Assembly: GCF_004000925.1 (NCBI RefSeq)
Contig: NZ_BIME01000004.1
Span: forward strand, 62,001 to 126,000
DNA length: 64,000 bases
Direction: 5' to 3'
Source of the DNA: Paenibacillus illinoisensis NBRC 15959
Lineage (GTDB): Bacteria; Bacillota; Bacilli; Paenibacillales; Paenibacillaceae
The notes beneath the pieces were generated by a model. It made no database searches. It was not told the origin of the DNA and saw only the letters and a program-made list of their open reading frames with translations. This document shows positions 1 through 9,738 of the stretch, piece by piece. A program made the position numbers and the translations under genes. Numbering within the stretch: position 1 is the stretch's first letter; each line of letters starts with the position of its first letter.

Positions 1-1
1 G

Positions 2-2140
2 GATCAAGCCAAAGTGATCTCTTGGGCTGAGGCTGATCCTAATGTCGAGCAGCATCAGATTGTAGAGATGGTCAATATTGACGGTGCGAATCTGTTTCTT
101 GGAGCAGAATCTGAGAAAAATAGCGTAATGGACATTGATTTTGTTACTCAGAATCAGGATTTTGATTATTTACTTAATCTGAATAGTGAAATGATACAGG
201 TAAACGATGGCGAGATTGCAGTTCCTGTGTATTACATGCGGCAGAACAAATTAAGGATAGGAGAACAGGTACGAATTGATAACGGTTCATTCAAACGTTC
301 CTATACCATTGTTGATTTTGTCCGGGATGCCCAGATGAATCCCTCCGTCATTCATTCCAAACGTTTTATTGTGAGTCCAGCAGCCCTAGAGGAATTGAAG
401 CAGGGTGTTGGGGAGATGGAATATTTGATCGAGTTTCGATTGAAGGAACCCGGACGGATAGGAGAATTCACTCAAGCTTATCAGAATGCAGGACTTCCTA
501 ACGCTGGTCCAGTCGTGACGTATGGCCTGTTCCAGTTACTGAATGCCATGACTGATGGTGTTATAGCCGCCGTTATCATTCTGGTCAGCCTAGTGCTGAT
601 TCTGATTGCGATGCTCTGTATCCGGTTCACAATGCTGGCTACCATAGAAGAAGATTATCGTGAGATTAGTGTCATGAAAGCCATTGGAATCGCGGAGAAG
701 GACATTAAGAAACTGTATCTCATGAAGTATGTGTTTATGGCCGGGTTAGCTTCCCTGCTTGGATATGTTATATCACTGGGTGTGAACAGACTTTTTGTGT
801 CTAATATCTTGTTGTACTTGGGAAAGGCGCCTGCAACTTTGTTGCATTTTGCGGTACCTTTACTCGCTAGCGGGTTGATTTTTGCCATGGTGGTTCTGTT
901 CTGCCGGACGGTGCTGCGGCGGTTTCGTTCCATCTCTGCGGTGGAGGCACTCCGAACGGGAAGCCTGGGAGACAATCAAATTATTCGCAATCGTCTCAAT
1001 CTGTCCCGTAATCGTTGGTCTTCTGTACCCGTCTTTCTGGGACTGAAGGATGTAGTTCAACGCGTCAGGATGTTCCGTTTGTTACTGTTCGTCTTTGTTG
1101 TCAGCTCGTTCATTATGATTGTGCCAATCAATTTCCTCAATACCTTGAAGGCACCGAGTTTTATTTCCTACATGGGTGTAGGTCAAAGCGATATTCGAAT
1201 TGATTTAAGGCACACGGATGATGTAGAGCAGCGCTATAACAACTTGATAAACCAGATCAAAACAGATGAAGACATTAAAACATATTCTCCACTGGTAACA
1301 AGTCAGTTCAAGGTTCGAAATGCGGAAGGCAGTTATGACAATCTGAGCGTGGAAACTGGGGATTTCAGCATTTTTCCATTGTCTTATGTCAACGGTAATG
1401 CCCCGGCAACCACCAATGAAATTGCACTATCCGATGCGAACAGCAGCGAGCTCGGGCTGAAGACGGGAGAACAGCTTACTTTGCTGGTGAATGGAAGGAA
1501 TCAGGTAATGACGGTCAGTGGCATTTATCAGGACGTAACAAATGGCGGAAAAACGGCGAAAACGTTGTTGCCTTACAACAAGGATAGTGTTCTGTGGTAT
1601 GTAGTCAGCCTGGATTTGAAAGATCGTAGTCAGATGGCTGCCAAAATTGCTGAATATGAGACATCTTACTCTCCAGCCAAAGTAACAGATCTGCAGGGAT
1701 ACCTGGATCAGACGCTCGGAGGAACCATTCAACAATTGAAATTGGTCACAGTGCTGGCTTTAGCCATCGGGGTATTCATTTCGATACTCATTACCTCACT
1801 TTTCCTTCAAATGCTCGTAGCCAAAGACAGTAACGATATCGCTGTTTTGAGAAGTCTCGGTTTTGCTTTGTCCAAGATCAAGCTGAAATATGTCGTAATG
1901 TCACTTGTCATATTGATAGTAGGAGTTGCTGCAGGAACGATACTGTCCAATACGCTTGGACCTTTGCTCGTTAGCGCCATTATGTCAACGTTTGGTGCTT
2001 CAAATATTTCGTTCGTAATTAACCCGGTACAGGCGTATATTCTGTGTCCGTTGTTGCTTGCAGGAACCATTGTACTGACGGCATGGATCAGCATCCAGTC
2101 GATCAAGGAAACTAGCATATCCAAAATGATCACAGAATAG
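2..2140 (+). CDS. FtsX-like ABC transporter permease, 5' partial
   Basis: Membrane permease of an ABC transporter; the reading frame is open from the first bases, so the true start lies upstream of the window. About 710 residues are visible. Membrane segments lie near residues 186-208, 240-258 and 282-300, again near 357-376, then near 577-600, 624-642 and 672-690, with a large extracytoplasmic region (about 380-570) between. This duplicated three-helix arrangement is typical of FtsX/MacB-like permeases that act on lipids, peptides or antibiotics. The ATPase gene starts 13 bp downstream, so the two form one transporter. The substrate cannot be read from the sequence. Confidence 0.9.
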   Translation, partial: DQAKVISWAEADPNVEQHQIVEMVNIDGANLFLGAESEKNSVMDIDFVTQNQDFDYLLNLNSEMIQVNDGEIAVPVYYMRQNKLRIGEQVRIDNGSFKRSYTIVDFVRDAQMNPSVIHSKRFIVSPAALEELKQGVGEMEYLIEFRLKEPGRIGEFTQAYQNAGLPNAGPVVTYGLFQLLNAMTDGVIAAVIILVSLVLILIAMLCIRFTMLATIEEDYREISVMKAIGIAEKDIKKLYLMKYVFMAGLASLLGYVISLGVNRLFVSNILLYLGKAPATLLHFAVPLLASGLIFAMVVLFCRTVLRRFRSISAVEALRTGSLGDNQIIRNRLNLSRNRWSSVPVFLGLKDVVQRVRMFRLLLFVFVVSSFIMIVPINFLNTLKAPSFISYMGVGQSDIRIDLRHTDDVEQRYNNLINQIKTDEDIKTYSPLVTSQFKVRNAEGSYDNLSVETGDFSIFPLSYVNGNAPATTNEIALSDANSSELGLKTGEQLTLLVNGRNQVMTVSGIYQDVTNGGKTAKTLLPYNKDSVLWYVVSLDLKDRSQMAAKIAEYETSYSPAKVTDLQGYLDQTLGGTIQQLKLVTVLALAIGVFISILITSLFLQMLVAKDSNDIAVLRSLGFALSKIKLKYVVMSLVILIVGVAAGTILSNTLGPLLVSAIMSTFGASNISFVINPVQAYILCPLLLAGTIVLTAWISIQSIKETSISKMITE

Positions 2141-2153
2141 GGGCGGATTAACC

Positions 2154-2921
2154 ATGACAACCATACTTGAAGCTAAAGATGTGAATAAATCTGTAGCCAT
2201 CGGTGAGAATGAAGAACACAGCATTCTAAAAGATATCAATCTCCAACTCAAAAAAGGAGAGTTCGTATCTATTATGGGACCGTCCGGCTCAGGCAAGTCT
2301 ACGTTGCTATACAACGTTAGCGGCATGGACCAGATCAGTGCTGGTAGTGTCTACTTCAATGGCAAAAAAATATCGGCATTTCAAGAAAGCGATCTGGCGA
2401 GTCTTCGATTAAACAAGATGGGCTTCATTTTTCAGAACATTCATCTGCTCAAGAATCTGAATCTGCTCGACAACATTGTACTTTCGGCGTATCTCGCCAA
2501 GAACAGCAGCAGAGATGCGATTAATGCACGAGCAATGTCACTCATGAAAAAGATGGGAATTGACGGGCTGGCCCAGCATAATATCACTCAAGCCTCGGGA
2601 GGGCAGCTGCAGCGGATCGCCATTTGCCGCGCGTTGATCAATAATCCGGATATTCTGTTCGGAGATGAGCCAACAGGAGCGCTAAATTCCAAATCCACAC
2701 ACGAGATTATGGATATTTTGGGGGATATTAATGCCACAGGTACCACCATCCTGCTCGTAACTCATGATGTCAAAGTGGCTGTTAGATCGGAACGGGTGTT
2801 GTTTATGATGGATGGTAAATTGGTGGCCGATAAAAATATCGGCAAGTATGCAAGAGAACGTCAGGATCTGAAGAACCGCGAAAGCCATCTTTCACAGTGG
2901 TTAACTGAAATGGGGTTCTAA
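2154..2921 (+). CDS. ABC transporter ATP-binding protein (MacB/LolD type)
   Basis: ATPase subunit that energises the permease encoded immediately upstream. Walker A GPSGSGKST is at residues 42-50, followed by a Q-loop (FQNIHLL), the signature SGGQLQR near 147, Walker B ILFGDEPTGAL near 167, and the switch histidine in VTHD. At 255 residues it has the usual length for this class, with a short C-terminal extension. The start follows the permease stop by 13 bp, preceded by GGGGCGG-like sequence. It is followed by a palindromic operator and a TetR gene, so the transporter may belong to the same drug-response locus; that link is inference. Confidence 0.93.
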   Translation: MTTILEAKDVNKSVAIGENEEHSILKDINLQLKKGEFVSIMGPSGSGKSTLLYNVSGMDQISAGSVYFNGKKISAFQESDLASLRLNKMGFIFQNIHLLKNLNLLDNIVLSAYLAKNSSRDAINARAMSLMKKMGIDGLAQHNITQASGGQLQRIAICRALINNPDILFGDEPTGALNSKSTHEIMDILGDINATGTTILLVTHDVKVAVRSERVLFMMDGKLVADKNIGKYARERQDLKNRESHLSQWLTEMGF

Positions 2922-2945
2922 TTCTGAAACTTCACGACTAGAATA

Positions 2946-2960
2946 GACCGACAGTCGGTC
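2946..2960. promoter_or_regulatory. Putative TetR operator palindrome
   Basis: Perfect 15-bp inverted repeat GACCGAC-A-GTCGGTC, ending a few bases before the ribosome site (CGGAGG) of the TetR gene. GACCGAC/GTCGGTC arms are typical of TetR/AcrR family operators, so this is the likely autoregulatory site for the downstream regulator-exporter pair. Confidence 0.7.
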
Positions 2961-2977
2961 GTATCGGAGGACAGCAT

Positions 2978-3613
2978 ATGAGATTAATCAAAAATCCGGA
3001 AGAACGCCGAAATGAAATATTGGATGCAGCAGAGGTTCTGTTTGTGACAAAAGGTTATACCAAAGCAACGGTTATGGATATCCTCCAGGCATGTAACATT
3101 GCCAAGGGTACATTTTATTATTATTTCCAGTCCAAGGAAGAGGTAATGAACGCCATCGTCATGCGTTTTATTCTGAAAGGGGAGGAAGCAGCGAGACGTG
3201 TGGTGTCTGATCCAAAATTGGATGCCCATGACAAGATTTTTCACATTGTTATGGCGCAGAATGAGCCTGATGACAAAAAGCTGGGGCTGATTGAGCAATT
3301 GCACCATGTGCAAAATGTGGAAATGCACCAAAAGAGTCTGGTGGAGACGGTCATTCGGTTAAGTCCCATTTTGGCCGAAGTGGTGGAGCAAGGCATTCAG
3401 GAAGGCGTGTTTCATACACCTAACCCGAAGGAATCAATTGAGTTTTTACTGGTATCCTCACAGTTTTTACTGGATCAGGGCATTTTTCAATGGAAGGAAG
3501 AAGAGCTTCAAAAAAAAGTTGAGGCATTCTCTCAGATCGTGGAACGTGTCCTGGGGGCGAAAGAAGGAAGCTTCGCCTACGTTACCCGTCTGTATTTTCC
3601 GCATCAAGCCTAA
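2978..3613 (+). CDS. TetR/AcrR family transcriptional regulator
   Basis: DNA-binding repressor, 211 residues. The N-terminal helix-turn-helix spans about residues 10-55 with the family pattern ILDAAEVLFVTKGY, then DILQACNIAKGTFYYYF. The rest is a helical ligand-binding and dimerisation domain that is not recognisable to a ligand. The start is ATG with CGGAGG eight bases upstream. A perfect palindrome just before the gene is the likely operator. The MFS exporter gene begins 21 bp downstream, so the regulator most likely controls that exporter and itself. Confidence 0.92.
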   Translation: MRLIKNPEERRNEILDAAEVLFVTKGYTKATVMDILQACNIAKGTFYYYFQSKEEVMNAIVMRFILKGEEAARRVVSDPKLDAHDKIFHIVMAQNEPDDKKLGLIEQLHHVQNVEMHQKSLVETVIRLSPILAEVVEQGIQEGVFHTPNPKESIEFLLVSSQFLLDQGIFQWKEEELQKKVEAFSQIVERVLGAKEGSFAYVTRLYFPHQA

Positions 3614-3634
3614 GAGGAGAGAGGGGCGGCATCA

Positions 3635-4963
3635 ATGGAACACACGGTTCAAACATCCTTCAGAAAGTTTCTGGTTGTATGGGCCGGTCAGCTTGTCTCC
3701 ATGATCGGGATTGGTCTTACGGCTTTCTCACTGGGTGTGTATGCCTTCGAGAAGACCAATACGGCAACAAGTGTTGCCCTGATTACCCTGTTTACGTTTC
3801 TGCCTAACATCCTGCTCAGGCCCATTGGAGGTGTACTGGCTGATCGATTCGATCGCCGGACGATGATGATTATCGGTGATTTGGGTTCTGCAGCCGGTCC
3901 GATTTTTATCCTGGCGATCATGCTCACGGGTGATATTCAGTTATGGCATATTTACGTGGGGGTATCGTTCAGTTCTGTTTTTTCGGCGCTGCAAAGTCCG
4001 GCATACAAGGCTTCTGCCACGGACTTGCTCGATAAGGAACAATTCTCCAAAGGGAGCGGACTCGTGCAGCTGGCTGAATCCTCCAAATTTTTGTTTTCAC
4101 CGATTATTGCGGGAATCCTGCTCAGCATCACAACGATCGAAGTGATCCTGACCATTAATATCGCTACTTTCTTGATTGCCATTCTGGCCGTGCTGGTCAT
4201 TCGGAAGAGCATGAAGGTAGAGCGGGAGAATAAAGAAGACACAAACTGGATGACCGATATTCAGGAGGGGTGGAAGGAAGTTGTAACGAATAAGGGAGTA
4301 CTGCTGCTGGTCATTATTATTTCCTTGGTGACCTTCTATCTGGGATTCCTGGAGACGCTGATTGGTCCAATGCTCTTGTCCTTCACGGATGCGAAAACAC
4401 TGGGGACTTTTCAGTCCGTTAGCGCCATTGGCATGCTGATCAGCAGCTTGTGCATCGGGGTATTCACGATGACGAAGAAGTATGCAAGTGTACTTGTTAT
4501 GGGGTTAATCATGTGCGGGCTGTCCTTCTCGCTTCTCGGGATATCGACCAACATCTATTTTATTATCTTCGCGGGCTTTCTGTTCCTGTCCTCGCTGCCG
4601 TTTGTTAACATGAGCGCAGATGTGTTGGTGCGTAACAACATTGCCAACGAGAAGCAGGGAAGAGTATGGGGGATCATTGGTATCCTGTCACAGCTCGGGT
4701 TCATCATTGCGTATAGTTTGGCCGGATTTCTGGCTGACCACGTGTTTAATCCGCTGATGATGGAAGGCGGAGTACTGGCATCTTCAGTTGGTCAAATTAT
4801 TGGAATTGGACCGGGGAGAGGAATTGCCTTGCTGTTCATCATCGCCGGCCTGTTTGTTATTCTGCTCGCCATAGTTACGTCCCGTTTAAAACTGATTAAG
4901 TCACTTGAGGAAAGTTCAGATCGTGCAACTCGCTCAGAAGTTGGCGGGGTGACACATGATTAA
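3635..4963 (+). CDS. MFS transporter (MFS_3/EntS-like exporter)
   Basis: Cytoplasmic-membrane exporter of the major facilitator superfamily, 442 residues with about 12 hydrophobic segments. The conserved loop between helices 2 and 3 reads GGVLADRFDRR. The C-terminal tail (about 425-442) is hydrophilic. It is in one operon with the TetR gene (21-bp gap, ribosome site AGAGGAGAG). A role in efflux of an antibiotic or siderophore is inferred from family and regulator; the substrate is unknown. It converges on the HD-domain gene, and no clear terminator is visible in the 140 bp between them. Confidence 0.88.
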   Translation: MEHTVQTSFRKFLVVWAGQLVSMIGIGLTAFSLGVYAFEKTNTATSVALITLFTFLPNILLRPIGGVLADRFDRRTMMIIGDLGSAAGPIFILAIMLTGDIQLWHIYVGVSFSSVFSALQSPAYKASATDLLDKEQFSKGSGLVQLAESSKFLFSPIIAGILLSITTIEVILTINIATFLIAILAVLVIRKSMKVERENKEDTNWMTDIQEGWKEVVTNKGVLLLVIIISLVTFYLGFLETLIGPMLLSFTDAKTLGTFQSVSAIGMLISSLCIGVFTMTKKYASVLVMGLIMCGLSFSLLGISTNIYFIIFAGFLFLSSLPFVNMSADVLVRNNIANEKQGRVWGIIGILSQLGFIIAYSLAGFLADHVFNPLMMEGGVLASSVGQIIGIGPGRGIALLFIIAGLFVILLAIVTSRLKLIKSLEESSDRATRSEVGGVTHD

Positions 4964-5103
4964 TTGAAAGATGAACAAGGAGAGCCTTATCCGCATAATG
5001 TGCTGTTACTGTGGGAAGTACGATGTGCAGCATTTATCGGTAACAACAACAACGAAAAGAAGCCATGTCCCTGGATCAGATGGACCAAGATGGCCAGCGC
5101 TGA

Positions 5104-5733
5104 TTATTGGGACAAAGCTTCTTCGGTGATTTTGCGGATATCGAACGGGGAGCGAATGCCTTCTTCAATCATATCAGGCAGAATGTTGTCTAAGAAATAA
5201 CGTACACAGTGAAGGTCGATATTTTTGATTTTGATCAGTGCATAGCGGTACATGACGATGAATTCTTTCTCCGTATTGCCACGCTGCAGTTCCGCAAAGG
5301 CTTCATATACCTGGTCCATTTTATCCGCCACTTCAAGAATCAGACCTTCTACGGAATCATCTTTGCCTTCTCGCAGCTGCCTGCGGAAAATGTCCTTAAA
5401 TTCCTCAGGGAAATTTTCATTAATAAAATGCTCTACCATCGCTTCTTCCACATGGAGCAGCATGGAACGCAGTTCCAACGAGTAATGTTTGACGGGTGTC
5501 TTGATATCACCGATGAAGATTTCACCATAGTCATGGCTGCTGGTGATTTCGTATAACTTTTTCCAATCGATGCTTACTCCGTGAAGTTCTTCAATATCGG
5601 CCAGTGTCTTGGCATACTGTACTACTTTCCAGGAATGGGCAGAAACACAGTGTTCTTCGAACTTGAACTTGCCAGGCGTTCGAATGATGCGTTCAAGATC
5701 GTTCAGTGACCTAAAGTACGTATGAATTCCCAT
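5104..5733 (-). CDS. HD-domain phosphohydrolase, YfbR-like
   Basis: Predicted metal-dependent phosphohydrolase of the HD superfamily, 209 residues. H33, H67-D68 (SSHDYGE) and D137 (EVADKMD) match the four metal ligands of the YfbR/5'-deoxynucleotidase type. Substrates in that group are nucleoside monophosphates, but this protein is longer than classical YfbR and its substrate is unproven. It is transcribed on the minus strand as a single gene, separated from the nitrite operon by a strong terminator. The ribosome site AAAGGATG lies about 12 bases before the ATG. Confidence 0.78.
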   Translation of the reverse strand: MGIHTYFRSLNDLERIIRTPGKFKFEEHCVSAHSWKVVQYAKTLADIEELHGVSIDWKKLYEITSSHDYGEIFIGDIKTPVKHYSLELRSMLLHVEEAMVEHFINENFPEEFKDIFRRQLREGKDDSVEGLILEVADKMDQVYEAFAELQRGNTEKEFIVMYRYALIKIKNIDLHCVRYFLDNILPDMIEEGIRSPFDIRKITEEALSQ

Positions 5734-5892
5734 CTAAGCTATCATCCTTTGTTGGTTGAGTATGATCCGACTATACTTTAATTATGTTAACCACGGATTA
5801 ACGATGTATGCGAGAAAGGTAAAAATAAACCATGAAAGTGAAAGACATAAGCATGGGGATAAAGAGACAAAAGGGATATCCACGGACAAAAC

Positions 5893-5948
5893 CAAAAAAC
5901 CACCATGTCGACTGAACTTTTATTCAGCTGATTCATGGTGGCTTTTTT
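5893..5948 (-). terminator. Rho-independent terminator of the nirBD-FNT operon
   Basis: Stem CCACCATG (5900-5907) pairs with CATGGTGG (5934-5941), with an inner stem CTGAA/TTCAG. Read on the minus strand it is followed by TTTTTT just after the FNT gene ends at 5995. The flanks carry both A and T runs, so it could also work on the other strand. Confidence 0.85.
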
Positions 5949-5994
5949 AGACTTTTAATGATTCACGATGAAGGAAAATGTGTACGAGGTCCGA

Positions 5995-6777
5995 TCAGGC
6001 TTTCTTTCGAACCGGGGAAATAAACCAATACGCCATACCGACAAACAACGCACCACCAATGATATTACCCAGCGTGACGGGAATCATATTGTGCAGCCAA
6101 CCTGCAAGCGTGATCGTATCGGGATGGTTGGGCAGCAGCCAGGACAGGGATAAGAGCGTCATGTTGGCGACACTGTGCTCATACCCGCTGGCGATAAACG
6201 CGTACAGACACCACCAGATTAGTACCAGTTTGGCAATATCCTCTTTGGAACGGGCCGCCATCCAGATGGCCAGACAGACGAGCCAGTTACAGAGAATACC
6301 GCGGAAGAACAATTCGGTAACGGGTGCAGCCATCTTTTTGGCCGATACGGCAAACAGTAAGTGCTCCGGTCCAGCGGTTTTAAACAAACCACTGCCTACA
6401 ATAAGCAGACTGAGCAGAATGGCCCCGATCAGATTGCCGAGAAAAACAAGTCCCCAGTTTTTCAAGGTTTCCCGAACTTTGGTCCGGCCTGCCAGCGTAC
6501 TCATGGTAAAAAACATGTTGTTGCCTGTGAACAATTCCGAGCCTGCAAAAATGACGAGCGTGAGGGCGAGCCCGAAGGACATGCCCATCAGCATCATTTG
6601 CAAGGGTGACTTGGCTGCAAGCAGCGGTGCACCGATACTAAAGATCAGAATAATTCCAAGCCCAACGTAAGCCCCTGCCATTAAGGCAGCCACCATGTAA
6701 CGCGGCAAGCTAGCATTCATCTGATCCCGTTTTTTAACGGCAGCTTCAATAATTCCTTCAACACCTGGTGTATACAT
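5995..6777 (-). CDS. nirC: Formate/nitrite transporter (FNT family channel)
   Basis: Membrane channel for nitrite or formate, 260 residues from the preferred start. It has six hydrophobic segments and the FNT signatures AGSELFTGNN and GYEHSVANM. An in-frame ATG at 6792 exists, but GGAGGAG lies six bases before the ATG at 6777, which decides the start. It is the third gene of nirB-nirD-FNT, 52 bp from nirD, so nitrite is the likely cargo, imported for (or exported from) the NirBD reductase. The symbol is by context; a FocA-like formate role is less likely here. Confidence 0.88.
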   Translation of the reverse strand: MYTPGVEGIIEAAVKKRDQMNASLPRYMVAALMAGAYVGLGIILIFSIGAPLLAAKSPLQMMLMGMSFGLALTLVIFAGSELFTGNNMFFTMSTLAGRTKVRETLKNWGLVFLGNLIGAILLSLLIVGSGLFKTAGPEHLLFAVSAKKMAAPVTELFFRGILCNWLVCLAIWMAARSKEDIAKLVLIWWCLYAFIASGYEHSVANMTLLSLSWLLPNHPDTITLAGWLHNMIPVTLGNIIGGALFVGMAYWFISPVRKKA

Positions 6778-6829
6778 CCTGGTCTCCTCCATTATTGTGC
6801 ATCTATCTCGTTCCTGCTCATGGAGCTAG

Positions 6830-7156
6830 CTATACAGCAATCCAGACCTGTCCGTACTCGAGTTTCACCGGAAACATCTGAACCTGTCCCTGATCTGGTG
6901 CCTGCACTTCACCCGTACTTAAGTCAATTTTCCAATCGTACAGCGGATCATAGAGATAATGTCCAGATACGATGCCTTCGGCGAGCGGCCCACCCTTGGG
7001 GTGGGGGTTATGGTTATCGGCAGCGAATACGGTACCGTCGGAGGCGCGGAAGACAGCCAGCTGTCGGCCTTCAATTTCTACCACTCTCCCGATGCGAGGG
7101 AGAAACTCTTCAATCTCTCCCGCCGGAAAGTAGGTGCCTGATTGTTTGGTTGTCAT
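6830..7156 (-). CDS. nirD: Nitrite reductase (NADH) small subunit, cysteine-free
   Basis: Small subunit of the cytoplasmic assimilatory nitrite reductase, 108 residues with a Rieske-like beta fold. The region that carries Rieske ligands reads NPHPKGGPLAEG and YDPLYDWKIDL: both cysteines and the second histidine are replaced, and the protein contains no cysteine at all. It therefore cannot hold a 2Fe-2S cluster. The small subunit of E. coli is likewise cluster-free. AAAGGAGC precedes the ATG. The gene is 90 bp downstream of nirB. Confidence 0.9.
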   Translation of the reverse strand: MTTKQSGTYFPAGEIEEFLPRIGRVVEIEGRQLAVFRASDGTVFAADNHNPHPKGGPLAEGIVSGHYLYDPLYDWKIDLSTGEVQAPDQGQVQMFPVKLEYGQVWIAV

Positions 7157-7246
7157 TTGGACTGCTCCTTTTCTATGGCAGGTTCACCTGCAAATTGAAT
7201 ATCATATTGATCCAGTAAAGAACGTTATTATTTTAAGGATTAAAAC

Positions 7247-9676
7247 TTAAGGGAGAGCCGAAACTTCAATTCTCTGGAACAGTTTGGTCTGGCCTTCTTC
7301 GTTGCGCAATACTTTTTCCCATGGATCTTCCACATGGTTCAGAGCAAATTCAATGCGTTCCATCAGTGCTTTGCGTTCCTCCGTATTATCCACCACAACC
7401 GAACGAATCTGCTCAAGCCCCATCCGTTCTACCCATTCCGAGGTGCGCTCCAGATAGTTGCCTGTTTCCCGATAGTATTGAATAATTGCACCGCAGAGTT
7501 CGATGAGTTCTGCATCTGTTTTTACTTTGCATAAGGAGTCTGCCAGTCTGGCCTTGATACCACCATTACCGCCAATAAACAACTCCCAGCCTCCATCGTT
7601 ACCTACGATACCGATATCTTTCGTACATGATTCCGCACAGTTCCGAGGGCAACCGTTAACCGCCATCTTGAATTTGGCAGGCAGATCAAGACGCTCGAAT
7701 TTGCGTTCTAGCAGGGCACCCATCGCCATGGAATCCTGGGTACCGAAGCGACAGAACTGGGAACCGACGCATGTTTTGACCGTACGCAGCGATTTGGCGT
7801 AAGCATAACCGGAAGGCATATCCAGCTCCGCCCATACCTGCGGCAGATCCTCTTTTTTGACCCCGATCAGATCAAGACGTTGTCCCCCGGTAACCTTGAC
7901 GGCTTTTACATCGTATTTGACCGAAATGTCCGCAATGCGTTTCAGTTCTTCTGGCGTGGTTACGCCGCCGTACATGCGCGGTACTACCGTATACGTACCG
8001 TCTTTCTGAATATTGGCGTTCATACGTTCATTGACAAACCGGGATTCCTTCTCGTCTTCATGCGTATCCGGTGCAATCATGCCGAGGTAGTAGTTAATTG
8101 CTGGACGGCATTTGGAACAGCCTTCAGGCTGGCTCCAGCCCAGGACATTCATCACTTCTTTGGTCGTCTGCAATCCTTTTTGCTTGATCTCGGCTACAAT
8201 TTCATCCCGGCTGAGCGAGGTGCATCCACAGATGCCCTGTTTGGCGCCGCTTGTGAAGCCATCTCCCAGTACATATTGTAAAATTTGTTCTACTACCGGT
8301 TTGCATCCGCCGCATGAACGGGTTGCGCCTGTGCAGGCTTTGATCTCATCAACGCTGCTCAGACCTTGATTCGTAATGGCATCGACAATCGTTCCTTTGG
8401 TTACACCATTACATCCACATACGATTTCGTCCTCAGCCATCGTTTCAATAGAAGCAGCTTTGTTGTGACCACCACAGCCCGTACCCATCAGTGAGGCATA
8501 CAGCTCATCCGTCATCTCGGTTTTCTGTTTGATTAACTTCTGCAATTCAGCAGAATCCGTCACATCTCCAAAGAGCACGGCACCGACCATGATGTTGTCC
8601 CGCAGCAGAATTTTTTTGTAGGTCCGTTTCCAGTCATCTTTATGGCTGATCACCGTATGGTCAGGACTATCGAGAAATTCGCCTGTGGAGAAGACGTCCA
8701 CACCTGAGATTTTTAATTTGGTAGATACGACAGAGCCTTCATACGGAGCAGTTTCCACGCCGCAGATATGCTTGGCGAGAATCATGCCTTGTTCGAATAA
8801 TGGGGCAACGAGGCCGTAGCATACTCCCCGGTGTTCGGTACATTCCCCGACAGAATATACACCTTCGAGTGAGGTCTGCATGTAGTCATCCACGATGATC
8901 CCGCGGTTAACTTCCATGCCGCTTTCGCGGGCTACAATCGTATTCGGTTTAATGCCTACAGCCATAACGACAAAGTCTGCATCCAGTACGGTATCATCGG
9001 CAAATCGGAGGCCTTCCACACGTTCCCCGCCGATCAATTCAGCTGTCTGTGCGCCCATCCTGAAACGAATGCCCTGACGCTCCAGTTCCGCTTTTAGCAT
9101 GGCTGAAGCTTGAGGATCGAGCTGGCGTTCCATCAAGTCTTGCATGAGATGAACTACGGTGACGTCCATACCGAGCTGTACCAGACCTTTGGCTGCTTCC
9201 AGTCCGAGAAGACCTCCCCCAATAACAGCCGCTTTTTTATATTGCTTTGCTGCTTCGAGCATCATATTGCAATCGGCAATGTCCCGAAATCCAACAACGC
9301 CTTCTTTATCATGACCCGGAACTGGCAGGATAAAGGAGCTGGAACCTGTAGCGATAATGACTTTGTCGTAGGGCACCCGTGTGCCTTCATTTGTAACGAC
9401 TTCCCGGGTATCTGCATCGATACGGGACACGGTTGTACCGGTATGAAGCGTAATGCCATTGTCTTCATACCAGTGCAGATCATTCAGCACGATATCATCA
9501 ATGGTTTTGCTGCCCTCCAGAACATAGGACAACATGATTCGGTTATAGTTGGGATAGGGCTCCGTGCCGAAGACCGTAATATCATAACGTGAAGTTAATT
9601 TCAAAATCTGTTCAACTGTACTAATTCCGGCCATACCGTTACCGATCACGACAAGTTTTTCTCTGTTTCCGTTCAT
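7247..9676 (-). CDS. nirB: Nitrite reductase (NADH) large subunit
   Basis: Reduces nitrite to ammonium with NADH in the cytoplasm. From the preferred start it has 809 residues. In order: FAD site GNGMAG near the N-terminus, NAD site GGGLLGLE near 155, two BFD-like 2Fe-2S modules (CGCNG with CGGCKP; CGCTS with CSKCRP), and the sirohaem/4Fe-4S domain with TCVGSQFC and NGCPRNC. The frame extends to 9718, but AAGGAGG lies nine bases before the ATG at 9676, and the putative transcription start at about 9732 allows it. An FNR-type site and -10 box precede it. Confidence 0.96.
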   Translation of the reverse strand: MNGNREKLVVIGNGMAGISTVEQILKLTSRYDITVFGTEPYPNYNRIMLSYVLEGSKTIDDIVLNDLHWYEDNGITLHTGTTVSRIDADTREVVTNEGTRVPYDKVIIATGSSSFILPVPGHDKEGVVGFRDIADCNMMLEAAKQYKKAAVIGGGLLGLEAAKGLVQLGMDVTVVHLMQDLMERQLDPQASAMLKAELERQGIRFRMGAQTAELIGGERVEGLRFADDTVLDADFVVMAVGIKPNTIVARESGMEVNRGIIVDDYMQTSLEGVYSVGECTEHRGVCYGLVAPLFEQGMILAKHICGVETAPYEGSVVSTKLKISGVDVFSTGEFLDSPDHTVISHKDDWKRTYKKILLRDNIMVGAVLFGDVTDSAELQKLIKQKTEMTDELYASLMGTGCGGHNKAASIETMAEDEIVCGCNGVTKGTIVDAITNQGLSSVDEIKACTGATRSCGGCKPVVEQILQYVLGDGFTSGAKQGICGCTSLSRDEIVAEIKQKGLQTTKEVMNVLGWSQPEGCSKCRPAINYYLGMIAPDTHEDEKESRFVNERMNANIQKDGTYTVVPRMYGGVTTPEELKRIADISVKYDVKAVKVTGGQRLDLIGVKKEDLPQVWAELDMPSGYAYAKSLRTVKTCVGSQFCRFGTQDSMAMGALLERKFERLDLPAKFKMAVNGCPRNCAESCTKDIGIVGNDGGWELFIGGNGGIKARLADSLCKVKTDAELIELCGAIIQYYRETGNYLERTSEWVERMGLEQIRSVVVDNTEERKALMERIEFALNHVEDPWEKVLRNEEGQTKLFQRIEVSALP

Positions 9677-9738
9677 GTGTGTAAGCCTCCTTGGTTTAAC
9701 ACTGGACATTATCAACATTTTTAGTGGTTTATATTTGA

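Noticed and set aside
4964-5200. 78-residue frame, and a 53-residue frame in another phase, after the MFS gene
   Set aside because: Neither has a ribosome site, both run into the convergent HD-domain gene, and composition is not protein-like.
5978-6670. 230-residue frame antisense to the FNT gene
   Set aside because: Shadow of the FNT channel, which has all family signatures.
7178-7191. GCAGGT-TC-ACCTGC palindrome between nirB and nirD
   Set aside because: With a two-base loop it cannot form a stable RNA hairpin of full length and no promoter or T run is attached; too short to call an operator.
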